From the NCBI RefSeq assembly GCF_016785085.1, contig NZ_JAENHO010000001.1, forward strand, positions 558,001-622,000: DNA of 64,000 nucleotides, written 5' to 3'. Every line of letters begins with the position of its first letter. Positions within the stretch are counted from its first letter, which is position 1. Shown here in pieces: positions 34,215 through 42,685 of this stretch. The notes under the pieces were generated by a model, which made no database searches, was not told the DNA's origin, and saw only the letters and a program-made list of their open reading frames with translations. This DNA comes from Paractinoplanes lichenicola. GTDB lineage: Bacteria > Actinomycetota > Actinomycetes > Mycobacteriales > Micromonosporaceae. Both the position numbers and the translations under genes were made by a program.

Positions 34215-35620
34215 GCGCGCACGACCAGAACCGGCTGCTCGGCCGTGGGTGCTTCGAGGGCCGCCACCACCACCGGCAGCGGGGCCGGAGCCGGCGGGGC
34301 GGGCGCGACGGGCGTCGCGTCGGCGTTGCGGAACACCACGGTCGGGCGGGCGCCCACCAGGGCCGGCAGCTCGACGGTCGGCTCGTGGAGGGCCGCGGGA
34401 GCCGGCGCCGCGAATCCGGCGACGGCCGAGGCGAGGTGCAGGACGCTGCGGTCGCGGGTGGCCGGGTCGAGGCGGGCGACCAGGTCGGTGGCGAGGTCGT
34501 GCAGGCGGGGTGTGAGCGCGGGGTCGGCGTCGTCGACCACCACGGCGTGCCCCGCCGGGTCGGCCACCCGGGCCCGTACGGCCGCCGAGTGGCGCGGTGC
34601 CGAAGGTGGGCGGATCCACAGGCCGGACTGGATGAGCTCGACCACCGCGTCCCCGGTGTAGCGGTAGACACGCGGGGCCACCTCCTCGGTCAGCACGGCC
34701 GGGGGCTGGTAGCTGAGCACCCGGGGCAGGGTGGTGCCGGAGCGCGGCAGGTAGCCCAGTTCGCGGATGTGCGTGGGCCAGCCGTGCCGCCCGTCGAACG
34801 GGACCGTCAGGAGCCGCGAGCCGGTCGGGACGCCGGCGAAGCAGACCACGGGGGCGTCCAGCAGGTCGGCCAGCGCCTGCCCGAGCGGGGCGCCGGCCAG
34901 CCGTACGGGTCCGTAGTGGACGAAGCGGGCCTGGTCGCGCCCGTCGGCGGGCAGGCCGCGCCAGAAGCGGGCGACGTCGTCGAGCGGTAGCTCGGGGGTG
35001 CCGGGGCAGCCCAGCAGCACGGTCAGGGCGTCCGGCCGGCAGGGCACGGAGGTGGACAGCCACTGCCAGTGCGCGGCCACGGCGGCCTCGTCGCGGGTGT
35101 CGCGGATCCAGACCCCGCCCGGCAGGGGCTCGGCCACGGCGTGGGCCCCGGTGGGCCGGTAGTCGGCCGCGGCGGCGTCCCACGACGGGCGCGGGTAGCG
35201 TTTGCCGGCCCAGCCGGGGCCGCGGCCGGGCTGGTGGCGCACCCAGCCGCTGTCCCGCGCGGCGTGCACGAGCAGGGTGCCCGCGCTGCCCCGGACGACA
35301 TGCCCGTGCGGCGCGGTGACGGGGCGGCCGAGCCGGTCGGAGAGCCACTGCCCGGCCAGCGCGACCGTGTCGGGCGGGGCCCCGCAGACGACCAGCCGGA
35401 TCCCGCGGCGGCGGCGGGGCAGCTCGCGGCCCACCGCCTCCCACAGGCCCATCGGCAGCTCGTCGTGCAGGTCGAGCACGACCAGGTCGTTGTCGTCGTC
35501 GGCGGGCAGGCCGATCGCGATCGACAGCGCCTCGGCGCCGATCTTCTCGCGGGCGTGCAGCACGAGCGCGTTGCCGACGGTGTGCCGGCCGATCGGGGTC
35601 ACCGGCGCGGGCCTGCGCAT
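34211..35620 (-). CDS. ESX-locus-associated hypothetical protein, paralogue of the 975-aa protein's N-terminal half
   Basis: 469 aa. It aligns by eye with the first half of the protein encoded at 45943-48870: HTVGNALVLH / HTVGNAVVLH, LPRRRRGIRL in both, LLGCPGT in both, GVPTGS / GVPIGS, and the same order throughout. It lacks the C-terminal ADP-ribosyltransferase-like domain and instead ends in a low-complexity Ala/Pro tail. No signal peptide or membrane helix is visible. The function is unknown; the shared module presumably has a role in the ESX system. It follows the NarL-type regulator gene by 5 bases and is transcribed with it. Confidence 0.75.
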   Translation of the reverse strand: MRRPAPVTPIGRHTVGNALVLHAREKIGAEALSIAIGLPADDDNDLVVLDLHDELPMGLWEAVGRELPRRRRGIRLVVCGAPPDTVALAGQWLSDRLGRPVTAPHGHVVRGSAGTLLVHAARDSGWVRHQPGRGPGWAGKRYPRPSWDAAAADYRPTGAHAVAEPLPGGVWIRDTRDEAAVAAHWQWLSTSVPCRPDALTVLLGCPGTPELPLDDVARFWRGLPADGRDQARFVHYGPVRLAGAPLGQALADLLDAPVVCFAGVPTGSRLLTVPFDGRHGWPTHIRELGYLPRSGTTLPRVLSYQPPAVLTEEVAPRVYRYTGDAVVELIQSGLWIRPPSAPRHSAAVRARVADPAGHAVVVDDADPALTPRLHDLATDLVARLDPATRDRSVLHLASAVAGFAAPAPAALHEPTVELPALVGARPTVVFRNADATPVAPAPPAPAPLPVVVAALEAPTAEQPVLVVRA

Positions 35621-35625
35621 CCGGT

Positions 35626-36249
35626 TCAGATCATTCCGGCCCGCAGCGCGTACGCGACCGCGTGCGACCGGTTGCGCAGCTTGAGCCGGTGGGTCAGGTT
35701 GTAGATGACGTTCTTGACCGTGCGCTCGGAGTAGCAGAGCTCGCCCGCGATCTCCTGCGTGTCCTTGCCGTCGGCCATCAGCCGCAGCACGTCGACCTCG
35801 CGCGGGGTGAGGCCGGAGGCGTTGAGCCCGTTGGGCGCCAGCACCTCGCGCTGCAGCCGGTCGATGTGCTTGAGCAGCTCGCCGACCATGTTGGGCGGCA
35901 GCACTCCCCCGCCGGTGGCCGCGGCCTGCACGCTGTGCGCGAGCCGCTCGGCGCTGACCGCGCCGCGGGGCAGGATCGCCACCACCCGGTTCTCGATCGC
36001 GGCCAGCAGCTCGCTCTCGGTGATCTCGTTGACCACCAGCACCACCGGCAGGCCGGCCTCGAGGGCGGTGCGGCGCAGAACGGTCACCACGTCGGCGCTC
36101 ACCTGCTCGTAGGCGAACACGAAGACGTCCGCGTCGCGGCGCTCGGCCGGGCGCAGCAGGGTGATGCCGGGCGCGGACTGCAGCAACCCGGCCAGCCCCG
36201 CGTGGCTCAGCGGGTCCGAAGCCTGCAGGACCACCCGAACTCGTTCCAC
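35626..36249 (-). CDS. NarL/LuxR-type regulator with degenerate receiver domain
   Basis: 207 aa. The N-terminal receiver-like domain (MERVRVVLQASDPLSHAGLAG) lacks a convincing phospho-acceptor: where NarL proteins have an Asp after the hydrophobic strand 3, this reads ADVFVFAYEQ. The C-terminal HTH is intact (LTPREVDVLRLMADGKDTQEIAGEL then SERTVKNVIYNLTHRL, about 143-200). The start is GTG 36249 behind CGGAGG; a TTG at 36288 is less likely. It probably works without phosphorylation. It lies at the edge of the ESX locus, co-transcribed with the ESX-paralogue gene, and may regulate the locus. Confidence 0.88.
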   Translation of the reverse strand: MERVRVVLQASDPLSHAGLAGLLQSAPGITLLRPAERRDADVFVFAYEQVSADVVTVLRRTALEAGLPVVLVVNEITESELLAAIENRVVAILPRGAVSAERLAHSVQAAATGGGVLPPNMVGELLKHIDRLQREVLAPNGLNASGLTPREVDVLRLMADGKDTQEIAGELCYSERTVKNVIYNLTHRLKLRNRSHAVAYALRAGMI

Positions 36250-36396
36250 CGAAACCTCCGTCTGCGTTGAGGGACGGCGGCCAGTCAACGGAGGCGATCT
36301 TCAGAAAATCTCCAAGCCACCTTCACGACCGCCAATAGGCAGCCATTTTCACAATGAGGGCCGTCGATGGGTAACGGAACGCTGATCAGTGCGTGA

Positions 36397-36702
36397 CTAC
36401 GGCCGGCGGCGCGCCCGGCGCAACGCCTCGATGTATTTCGGAATCTCCACTGTGGCCAGTTCCAGGCGCCCGGGGGCCAGTTGATCAGCGAAGACGGCGT
36501 CCACCACGGCGTCGGAAAGATCAGCTGCCGAGCCCGGCTGCCGGTGCTCGAGCAGGCGCAGGCGGGCCCGCACCTCGGACAGCGTGCGCTCCAGGCCCGC
36601 GATGGCCGCGTCGGCCTGCCCGGCATCCAGCCGCAGCCGCCCCTCGGCCGCCAGCGAGCGGAACAGTTCGCCCGCGAAGGGGCTGTCGGGTCGGGCCGGC
36701 AC
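36397..36702 (-). CDS. Small hypothetical helical protein, 101 aa
   Basis: Unrecognised. It is predicted all-helical, with a central Arg/Glu/Leu-rich stretch (GLERTLSEVRARLRLLEHRQ) and size similar to ESX-associated helical proteins, but it has no WXG motif. GTG 36702 is the likely start with a weak ribosome site. It lies between the NarL-type regulator and the SARP pair. Coding status rests on GC-frame appearance and its isolated, plausible frame. Confidence 0.5.
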   Translation of the reverse strand: MPARPDSPFAGELFRSLAAEGRLRLDAGQADAAIAGLERTLSEVRARLRLLEHRQPGSAADLSDAVVDAVFADQLAPGRLELATVEIPKYIEALRRARRRP

Positions 36703-36804
36703 CCGCCGAGTTGATCAGGCGGGCGGCCCCCGGGGAAGCGCTTTCGCAGTTCGCTGCCCGCTTTACCCCCACCGGCCGCCCAAGCGAACATCAGGTGCAG
36801 CCCC

Positions 36805-36835
36805 TTGTAAAAGCACGGGAAAGACAGTTAAGAAT
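36805..36835 (+). promoter_or_regulatory. Predicted promoter for the SARP pair, in a 308-bp gene-free stretch
   Basis: TTGTAA (36805-36810), a 17-bp spacer, then TTAAGA (36828-36833) form a good -35/-10 pair in an unusually AT-rich patch. The first SARP start is at 37011, giving a 5' leader of about 170 bases. Within it, GTGA-N6-TCAC (36871-36884) is a small dyad that could be an operator. Nothing else stands out in 36703-37010. Confidence 0.5.
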
Positions 36836-37010
36836 GTAGGGCGCACGGCTCGAGGGAATGTGCGGCATTGGTGAGACGAATCACTGACGCCGCATGCGAA
36901 GCCGTGCATGGACGACTACGGGGGACACGGAACGGACCGGAAACGAGAGCTTTTCTCATTCGGTTCGGAAAGCGGGAGCGATCCCCTGGCGACAAGGTAA
37001 ACAAAAGGAA

Positions 37011-39029
37011 ATGGACCTGCGTCTGCTGGGACCGGTCCGGGCGACCCGCGACGGCGTCGAGATCGCTCTCGGCTCGGCCCGCCGCACGGCCGTGCTGTGT
37101 GTGCTGGCCCTGCACGCCGGGCGGGCGGTCTCCCGCGAGCAGCTGATCGCCGCGGTGTGGGGTGAGGACGCCCCGGCCAGCGCGACCGCCAACGTCTACA
37201 CGTACGTCTCGGCGCTGCGCCAGGCGCTCGAGCCGGCCCGCGACCGCTGGGCCTCGGGTCAGCTGCTGACCTCGGGCGGCGGCGTCTACGAGCTGCACGT
37301 GCGGCCGGAGTCGGTCGACGTGCTGCGCTTCGAGGCCCTGCGCGAGACCGCCCGCGCGCACCGCGCGGCCGGCGACCCGGTGGCCGAGCTGACCGCCGTA
37401 CGGGCGGCGCTGGCGGTCTGGGACGGCGGCGAGCCGATGGCCGGGGTGCCGGGCCCGTTCGCGGCGGCGCAGCGGCTGCGCCTGACCGAGCTGCGGCTGG
37501 CCACCGTCGAACGGCAGGCGGCCCTCCTGGGCGGCGACACCCCCGCCGCCGTCCCGAGACCGGCGCCACCGGCCGCGCGGCCACCGGTCGCCCGGCAACG
37601 CCTCTTCCTGATCGGCCGGACCACCGAGGTGCGCCGCCTGCGCCACGCCGCCACCGCGGCCCGGGCCGGGCGCGGCGGCAGCGTGCGGGTCGAGGGCGGG
37701 CCCGGGTCGGGCAAGACGGTGCTGGTCGCGGCCGCGCTCGACGGGCTCGACAGGGTCGGCTGGGCGGCCGGCGACGAGCTGGCCCGGCGGGTGCCGCTGG
37801 GCGTGCTGATCGAGGGCGCGGCCGAGGCCGACCACGGCCTGGCCGACCGCCTGCAGGCGCTGGCCGACGATGAGGGCGCGGGCGCTGTCGTGGATCGGGC
37901 CGCCGCGCTCGTCCGCGCGGCCGCCGCCGAGGCCCCGCTGATTCTGGTCGCCGACGACCTGCACTGGGCCGACCCGCTGACCGTCCGGGTCTGGGCGGCG
38001 CTGGCGGCCGACGTCGAGCAGACGTCGTTGCTGCTGGTCGCGACCACCCGGCAGGAGCACGGGCCGGCCGCCGAGGTGATCGTGCTGCCGCCGCTCGACC
38101 CGGGCGCGGCGACCGCTTTGATCCGGGCGGCCGCGCCGGAACCGCCCGAGCCGCGGCGGCTGGCCCGCATGCTCGACGACGCCGGCGGCAACCCGCACTA
38201 TCTGCGGCACCTGGCCGAGGACCCGGCCGGGGAGAGCCCGGCGGCCGCGGTCGGGGCCCACCTCGCCCCGCTGCCCGAGGCCACTCGGTTCGCCCTGCGC
38301 GGGGTCGCGTTCCTGGGCGCGTACACCTTGAGCCTGCCCGGCCCGCAACCGGTCGCGTGCCGCGTGTCGGAGCTGGCCGTCGCGGGCGACCGCGACCCGG
38401 ACGAGGTGGCCGCGGCGCTGCTGCCGGCCCGCGACGCCGGGCTGCTGATCCTGGACGGCGACCGGGCCGAGTTCCGGCACCGGGTGGTCGCCCGCACCCT
38501 GCACGAGGGCACGCCCGGGGCGCTGCGGGTCGCGCTGCACCGCTCGTTCGCCGACCGGCTGGCCGCCGCTGGCGGGCCGCCCGAGCTGGTGGTGGCCCAG
38601 CTGCTGGCGGGCGACGTCCCGCTCGACGACAACGTCGCCACGTGGCTGGCCACCCACGTCGAACCGCTGGCCTGGCGGGCGCCGCAGATCGCGGTGACCG
38701 TGCTGCAGCGAGTCCGCGCCCACCACGGCCTGGCCCCCGAACGCCGCCTGCCGCTGACGGCGTGGCTGGCCCGGCTGCTGCTGCGCGAGCACCGCAACGC
38801 GGCGGCCGAGGCGGGCTGGGTGGCCGCCCGCACCACCGACCCCGACCTGGAGGGTGAGATGCGCTGGATCGCGGCCCGGTCGCACGAGCAGCGAGGCCGG
38901 TTCGAGACCGCGGCCGAGATCGCCCGGGCGGCCCTGCGGGAGCAGCGGATCGCGCCGCTGTGGGCCGAGGCGCTGGAGACTCTGCTGACCCGGGTGCGAC
39001 GCCCGGCCCTGGTCGGTGAGCCCTCATGA
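37011..39029 (+). CDS. SARP-family regulator with AAA ATPase
   Basis: 672 aa from ATG 37011 (AAAAGGA upstream); a longer frame from 36894 is not supported. A winged-helix domain (about 1-95, MDLRLLGPVRATRDGVEIAL) is followed by a short activation domain, then an ATPase with Walker A GGPGSGKTVL (about 228-237) and Walker B LILVADDLHWAD, as in LAL/AfsR proteins. The C-terminal sensor is shorter than in its neighbour. The stop overlaps the next gene's ATG (ATGA), so the two are made together. Its position beside the ESX operon suggests it controls secretion genes. Confidence 0.9.
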   Translation: MDLRLLGPVRATRDGVEIALGSARRTAVLCVLALHAGRAVSREQLIAAVWGEDAPASATANVYTYVSALRQALEPARDRWASGQLLTSGGGVYELHVRPESVDVLRFEALRETARAHRAAGDPVAELTAVRAALAVWDGGEPMAGVPGPFAAAQRLRLTELRLATVERQAALLGGDTPAAVPRPAPPAARPPVARQRLFLIGRTTEVRRLRHAATAARAGRGGSVRVEGGPGSGKTVLVAAALDGLDRVGWAAGDELARRVPLGVLIEGAAEADHGLADRLQALADDEGAGAVVDRAAALVRAAAAEAPLILVADDLHWADPLTVRVWAALAADVEQTSLLLVATTRQEHGPAAEVIVLPPLDPGAATALIRAAAPEPPEPRRLARMLDDAGGNPHYLRHLAEDPAGESPAAAVGAHLAPLPEATRFALRGVAFLGAYTLSLPGPQPVACRVSELAVAGDRDPDEVAAALLPARDAGLLILDGDRAEFRHRVVARTLHEGTPGALRVALHRSFADRLAAAGGPPELVVAQLLAGDVPLDDNVATWLATHVEPLAWRAPQIAVTVLQRVRAHHGLAPERRLPLTAWLARLLLREHRNAAAEAGWVAARTTDPDLEGEMRWIAARSHEQRGRFETAAEIARAALREQRIAPLWAEALETLLTRVRRPALVGEPS

Positions 39030-42000
39030 CCGGCGAAGAGCGCTTCACCGTACGGGTTCTGGGGCCGGTCCGGGCGCGGATCGGCGAGCACGAGCCGGCG
39101 CTGGGCGCGGCCCGCCAACGGGCCCTGTTCGCGCTGCTGGCCACGGCGGCCGGGCGGCCGGTGGGTCGCGACGAGCTGATCGCCGGCATCTGGGGCGCGT
39201 CCCCGCCGGCCACCGCGGCCGGCAGCGTCTACACGTACATCTCCGGGCTGCGGCGGGTGCTCGGGGCCGACCGGCTGCTCTCCGAGGCGGCCGGGTACAC
39301 GCTGCGGGTGCGGCCCGAGGACGTGGACTGCGAGCGGTTCGCGGCGCTGTGCGAGCAGGCCGCCACGCGGGACGGCAAGGAGGCCGCGGCCCTGCTCGAC
39401 GAGGCGCTCGCGCTGTGGCAGGGCGACGAGGCGTACGCCGGGCTCTCCGGTCACCGCTTCGAGCTGGCCCGGGCCCGGCTCGCCGAGCAGCGGCTGGCCG
39501 CCGTCGAGCAGCGCGCCCGCGTGCTCACCGAGCTGGGCGACGACGGTGTGGTGGCCGAGCTGGCCGGGCTGATCCGCGACCACCCGCTGCACGAGCCGCT
39601 GCACGAGCTGCTGATGACCGCGCTCGACCGGGCCGGGCGGCGGCCCGAGGCGCTCGAGGTCTATCGCTCGGCCCGCCACACGCTGCGCACCGAGCTGGGC
39701 GTGGAGCCGAGCGCCGGTTTCACCGCGGCCTACGAGCGGCTGCGCGCCCCCGCGGCCGAACGGCCGGTGCCGTCGCTGCTGCCGCCGCAGGTCGCACGGG
39801 CCCGCGACGAGGGGACGCCGCTGCCCGGGCGCGAGGGCGAGGTGAGCCGGCTGCGCGGCCTGGTGCGTGATCTGGCCGGTGGGCAGGGCGCCGCGGTCTG
39901 GATCGAGGGCGAGCCCGGCATCGGCAAGTCCGAGCTGCTGACGGCCGCGTTCGCGGACGCCGGCGTTCAGGTCGCCTGGGGCATCGCGGTCGAGCTCGAC
40001 CAGCACGTCCCGCTGCAGGTGCTGATCCGGGCGCTGGGCCTGGACGCGTCCTCGCCCGACGAGCGGGTCGCGGCCGTGGCGGCCACGCTGCACACCGGCG
40101 GCGAGGAGGAGGCGGCCGACCGGCTGCTGGCCTACGTGCGGGGCGCCTGCGCGATCGCCCCGCTCCTGCTGATCGTGGACGACCTGCAGTGGGCCGGCCC
40201 GGCCGCGCTGAGCCTGTGGGACCGCCTGGTCGGGCTGACCCGGCGGCTGCCGCTGCTGCTGGTGGCCGCGGCCCGGCCCGAGCCCGACGGCCGCGAGCTG
40301 GCCCAGCTGCGGCGCCGGGTGCAGGCCCGGCACGGGCATCTCGTACGCCTGGGCGCGCTGCCCGCCGAGGCCGTCGAGCAACTGGTCGTGCGGCTGGCCG
40401 GCGCCCCGGTCGGGCCGAACCTGGCCACCGTCGTGCCGAAGTCGGGCGGCAACCCGCTCTGCGCCCGCGAGATGACCACCGCCCTGCTGCGCCAGGGCGT
40501 CGTCCGGGTCGCGGACGGGCTGGCCGAGATCCCCGACTCGGTCGAGGTGCAGGCCCCGGGCTCGCTGCTGGCGATGATGTACGCCACCGTCGACCTGCTC
40601 TCCCCGGCCACCCGCGAGGTGCTGCGGATGGCGGCGCTGCTGGGCGCCCAGTTCGCCGTCGACGACCTGGTCGCGGTGACCGGACGGCCGCCGTTCGACC
40701 TGGTCGGCGATCTGGAGGAGGCGCTCAGCGCGAACATCGTGGTCGACGCCGGGCCCGCCCTGGCCTTCCGGCACCCGTTCCTGCGGCAGGCCCTGCACGA
40801 CGGCATCCCGGCCGGCGAACGGGCCGGGCTGCACCGGCACACCGCCGAGGTGCTGGCCCGGCGCGGGCCGGACGCGGTGACCCGGGTCGCCGAGCAGCTG
40901 GCCGCGGAGACCCCGGTGATCGACGAGTGGGTGGTGTCGTGGCTGGCCGAGCATCACGCCGAGGTCGTCCGGCGGGCCCCGCGCATCGCCGGTGACCTGC
41001 TGCGGGGCGCGCTGGGCAGCGCGCTCGCGGACCCCCGGCAACGCGAGGTGCTGCTGATCGCCCTGGTCAAACTCGATTTCCGGTACGAGCGGTGGCCGAT
41101 CGACGAGGCCCGGGAGGCGGCCGGGCTGGCCACCGACCCGGCCGACCGGGCCGAGATGCGCCAGCTGCTGGCCGCGATGATCTTCCGGCGGGGCCAGGCG
41201 GCCACGGCGATCCGGCTGCTCGAGGACGCGATGTCCGACATGCGGACGCCACCCATCTGGCACACCCGGCACCGCGTGCTGCTGGCCAACTTCCACCGGG
41301 GGCCGCTCGACGACCTCGACCGGGCCGACCGGACCGCGGCCGAGATCCACAAGAGGTCGCTGGCCACCGGGCGGCTCTACGAGGCGGCGTACGCGCTGCA
41401 GACGTCGTGGCTGACCTACTCGATCCGCCGCGACCACGAGGCGGCGCTGACCTATGTGGACCGGGCGCTGGCCCTGATGCTGGACCACCCCGACCTGCCC
41501 GGCATGTATCTCGACCTGCTCGACAACCGCATGTTCACGCTGCAGAGCCTGGACCGGCTGGACGAGGCCGAGCAGACCCTGCGCTCGGCCGCGCTCTACG
41601 GCATCCGGCACCGGCTGCCCTCGGGCCTGCCGGTCGCCTCGGCCGTGCAGTTCTATTGGCGGGGCCGCTGGGACGACGCGATGGCCGAGGTCAGCGCGGT
41701 CACCGAGGACGCGCCGGGGATAACGTTCCTGGGCATGCGCGAGCCCGGCGCGGTCGGCATGCTGCTGCACGGGGTGGGCGCGCTGATCGCCGCCCGGCGC
41801 GACGACCCGGTGCTGGCCCGCGCCCACCTGGAGCAGGCCGAGACGCTGCCGGCCAGCGACGCCGAACGCGAGAGCTGCGACTTCCTGCTGGTGGCGCGGG
41901 CGCTGGTGGCCGAGCAGGAGGACCGGGCGGAGGACGCGCTGGAGATCCTCGGGCCGCTGCTGACGCCCGAGTACGCGCCGCTGATGCTGCGCCACCAGTG

Positions 42001-42391
42001 GTTGCCCGCCGCGACCCGGCTCGCCCTGACCGCGGGCCGCCGCGACATCGCCGAGCGGGCCGGGCAGATCTGCGCCGAGGAGGCCGCCCGCGAGGTGAAG
42101 CCGGTCCGCGCGTTCACGGCCGCGGCGCGGTGCCGGGCCCTGCTCACCGGCGACCCGGAACCGGCGCTGGCCGCGGTGGCGCAATACCGGGCGGCGGGCC
42201 GGGTCGCGGAGCTGGCGTCGGCCCTGGAGGACGCGGCGGTGTTGCTGGCGACCAGCCGGCGTCCGCACGAGGCGGCCCGTACGGGCGGGGAGGCGGCGGC
42301 GATCTTCGAGCAGCTCGGCGCGGGCTGGGACGTGCGGCGGGTGCGGCGGCGGCTGGCCGAGTGCGGCGTCGACCCGGTCAGTGCAGGGTGA
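39026..42391 (+). CDS. Large SARP-family regulator with AAA ATPase and helical sensor
   Basis: 1121 aa. A winged helix (about 8-100, VRVLGPVRARIGEHEPALG) and a BTAD activation domain (about 105-245, ending YRSARHTLRTELGVEPSAGF) precede an ATPase (Walker A GEPGIGKSELL near 296; Walker B LLIVDDLQWAG) and a 600-residue helical TPR-like region. It is translationally coupled to the preceding SARP gene. Its 3' end overlaps the convergent YbaB gene by 14 bp, so antisense interference between the two transcripts is possible. Confidence 0.92.
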   Translation: MTGEERFTVRVLGPVRARIGEHEPALGAARQRALFALLATAAGRPVGRDELIAGIWGASPPATAAGSVYTYISGLRRVLGADRLLSEAAGYTLRVRPEDVDCERFAALCEQAATRDGKEAAALLDEALALWQGDEAYAGLSGHRFELARARLAEQRLAAVEQRARVLTELGDDGVVAELAGLIRDHPLHEPLHELLMTALDRAGRRPEALEVYRSARHTLRTELGVEPSAGFTAAYERLRAPAAERPVPSLLPPQVARARDEGTPLPGREGEVSRLRGLVRDLAGGQGAAVWIEGEPGIGKSELLTAAFADAGVQVAWGIAVELDQHVPLQVLIRALGLDASSPDERVAAVAATLHTGGEEEAADRLLAYVRGACAIAPLLLIVDDLQWAGPAALSLWDRLVGLTRRLPLLLVAAARPEPDGRELAQLRRRVQARHGHLVRLGALPAEAVEQLVVRLAGAPVGPNLATVVPKSGGNPLCAREMTTALLRQGVVRVADGLAEIPDSVEVQAPGSLLAMMYATVDLLSPATREVLRMAALLGAQFAVDDLVAVTGRPPFDLVGDLEEALSANIVVDAGPALAFRHPFLRQALHDGIPAGERAGLHRHTAEVLARRGPDAVTRVAEQLAAETPVIDEWVVSWLAEHHAEVVRRAPRIAGDLLRGALGSALADPRQREVLLIALVKLDFRYERWPIDEAREAAGLATDPADRAEMRQLLAAMIFRRGQAATAIRLLEDAMSDMRTPPIWHTRHRVLLANFHRGPLDDLDRADRTAAEIHKRSLATGRLYEAAYALQTSWLTYSIRRDHEAALTYVDRALALMLDHPDLPGMYLDLLDNRMFTLQSLDRLDEAEQTLRSAALYGIRHRLPSGLPVASAVQFYWRGRWDDAMAEVSAVTEDAPGITFLGMREPGAVGMLLHGVGALIAARRDDPVLARAHLEQAETLPASDAERESCDFLLVARALVAEQEDRAEDALEILGPLLTPEYAPLMLRHQWLPAATRLALTAGRRDIAERAGQICAEEAAREVKPVRAFTAAARCRALLTGDPEPALAAVAQYRAAGRVAELASALEDAAVLLATSRRPHEAARTGGEAAAIFEQLGAGWDVRRVRRRLAECGVDPVSAG

Positions 42392-42674
42392 TCTCGACCG
42401 GGCCCATCTTCTGCTCGGCCAGGCGCCCGGCGTTGGCGGCCGCCGCCCGTACGGCCTGGGCGATCGCCTCCTGCAGGGCGGGCGCGTCACGCTGCTCGAA
42501 GACCACCGGATCCACCCGTACGGTGTGCAGTTTGCCCATGCCGGTGGCGAGCACGGTCACCGTCCCGTCGGCGGACCGGCCGGTGACCAGCGACCGCTCC
42601 AGATCGCCCTGGGCGTCGCGCATCTGCTGCTCGAGGGCCTGCGCACGCTCGAAGAACTCCTCCATGCCGGGCAC
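42378..42674 (-). CDS. YbaB/EbfC-family protein, EspL-like
   Basis: 98 aa from GTG 42674, with AAGGAGG 5 bases upstream. It has the YbaB pattern: an N-terminal amphipathic helix (MEEFFERAQALEQQMRDAQ), a central three-strand sheet (GTVTVLATGMGKLHTVRVDP) and a C-terminal helix. YbaB proteins bind DNA as dimers; EspL, a member, is needed for ESX-1 secretion in mycobacteria. It is the last gene of the minus-strand ESX operon, 11 bases after the EccA-like gene, and one of two YbaB genes in the locus. Confidence 0.85.
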   Translation of the reverse strand: MPGMEEFFERAQALEQQMRDAQGDLERSLVTGRSADGTVTVLATGMGKLHTVRVDPVVFEQRDAPALQEAIAQAVRAAAANAGRLAEQKMGPVEITLH

Positions 42675-42685
42675 GGGTGCCTCCT

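Noticed and set aside
38198..42490. 1430-aa minus-strand open frame across the SARP genes
   Set aside because: Low-complexity Arg/Gly/Gln-rich shadow of two recognisable SARP-ATPase genes on the plus strand.
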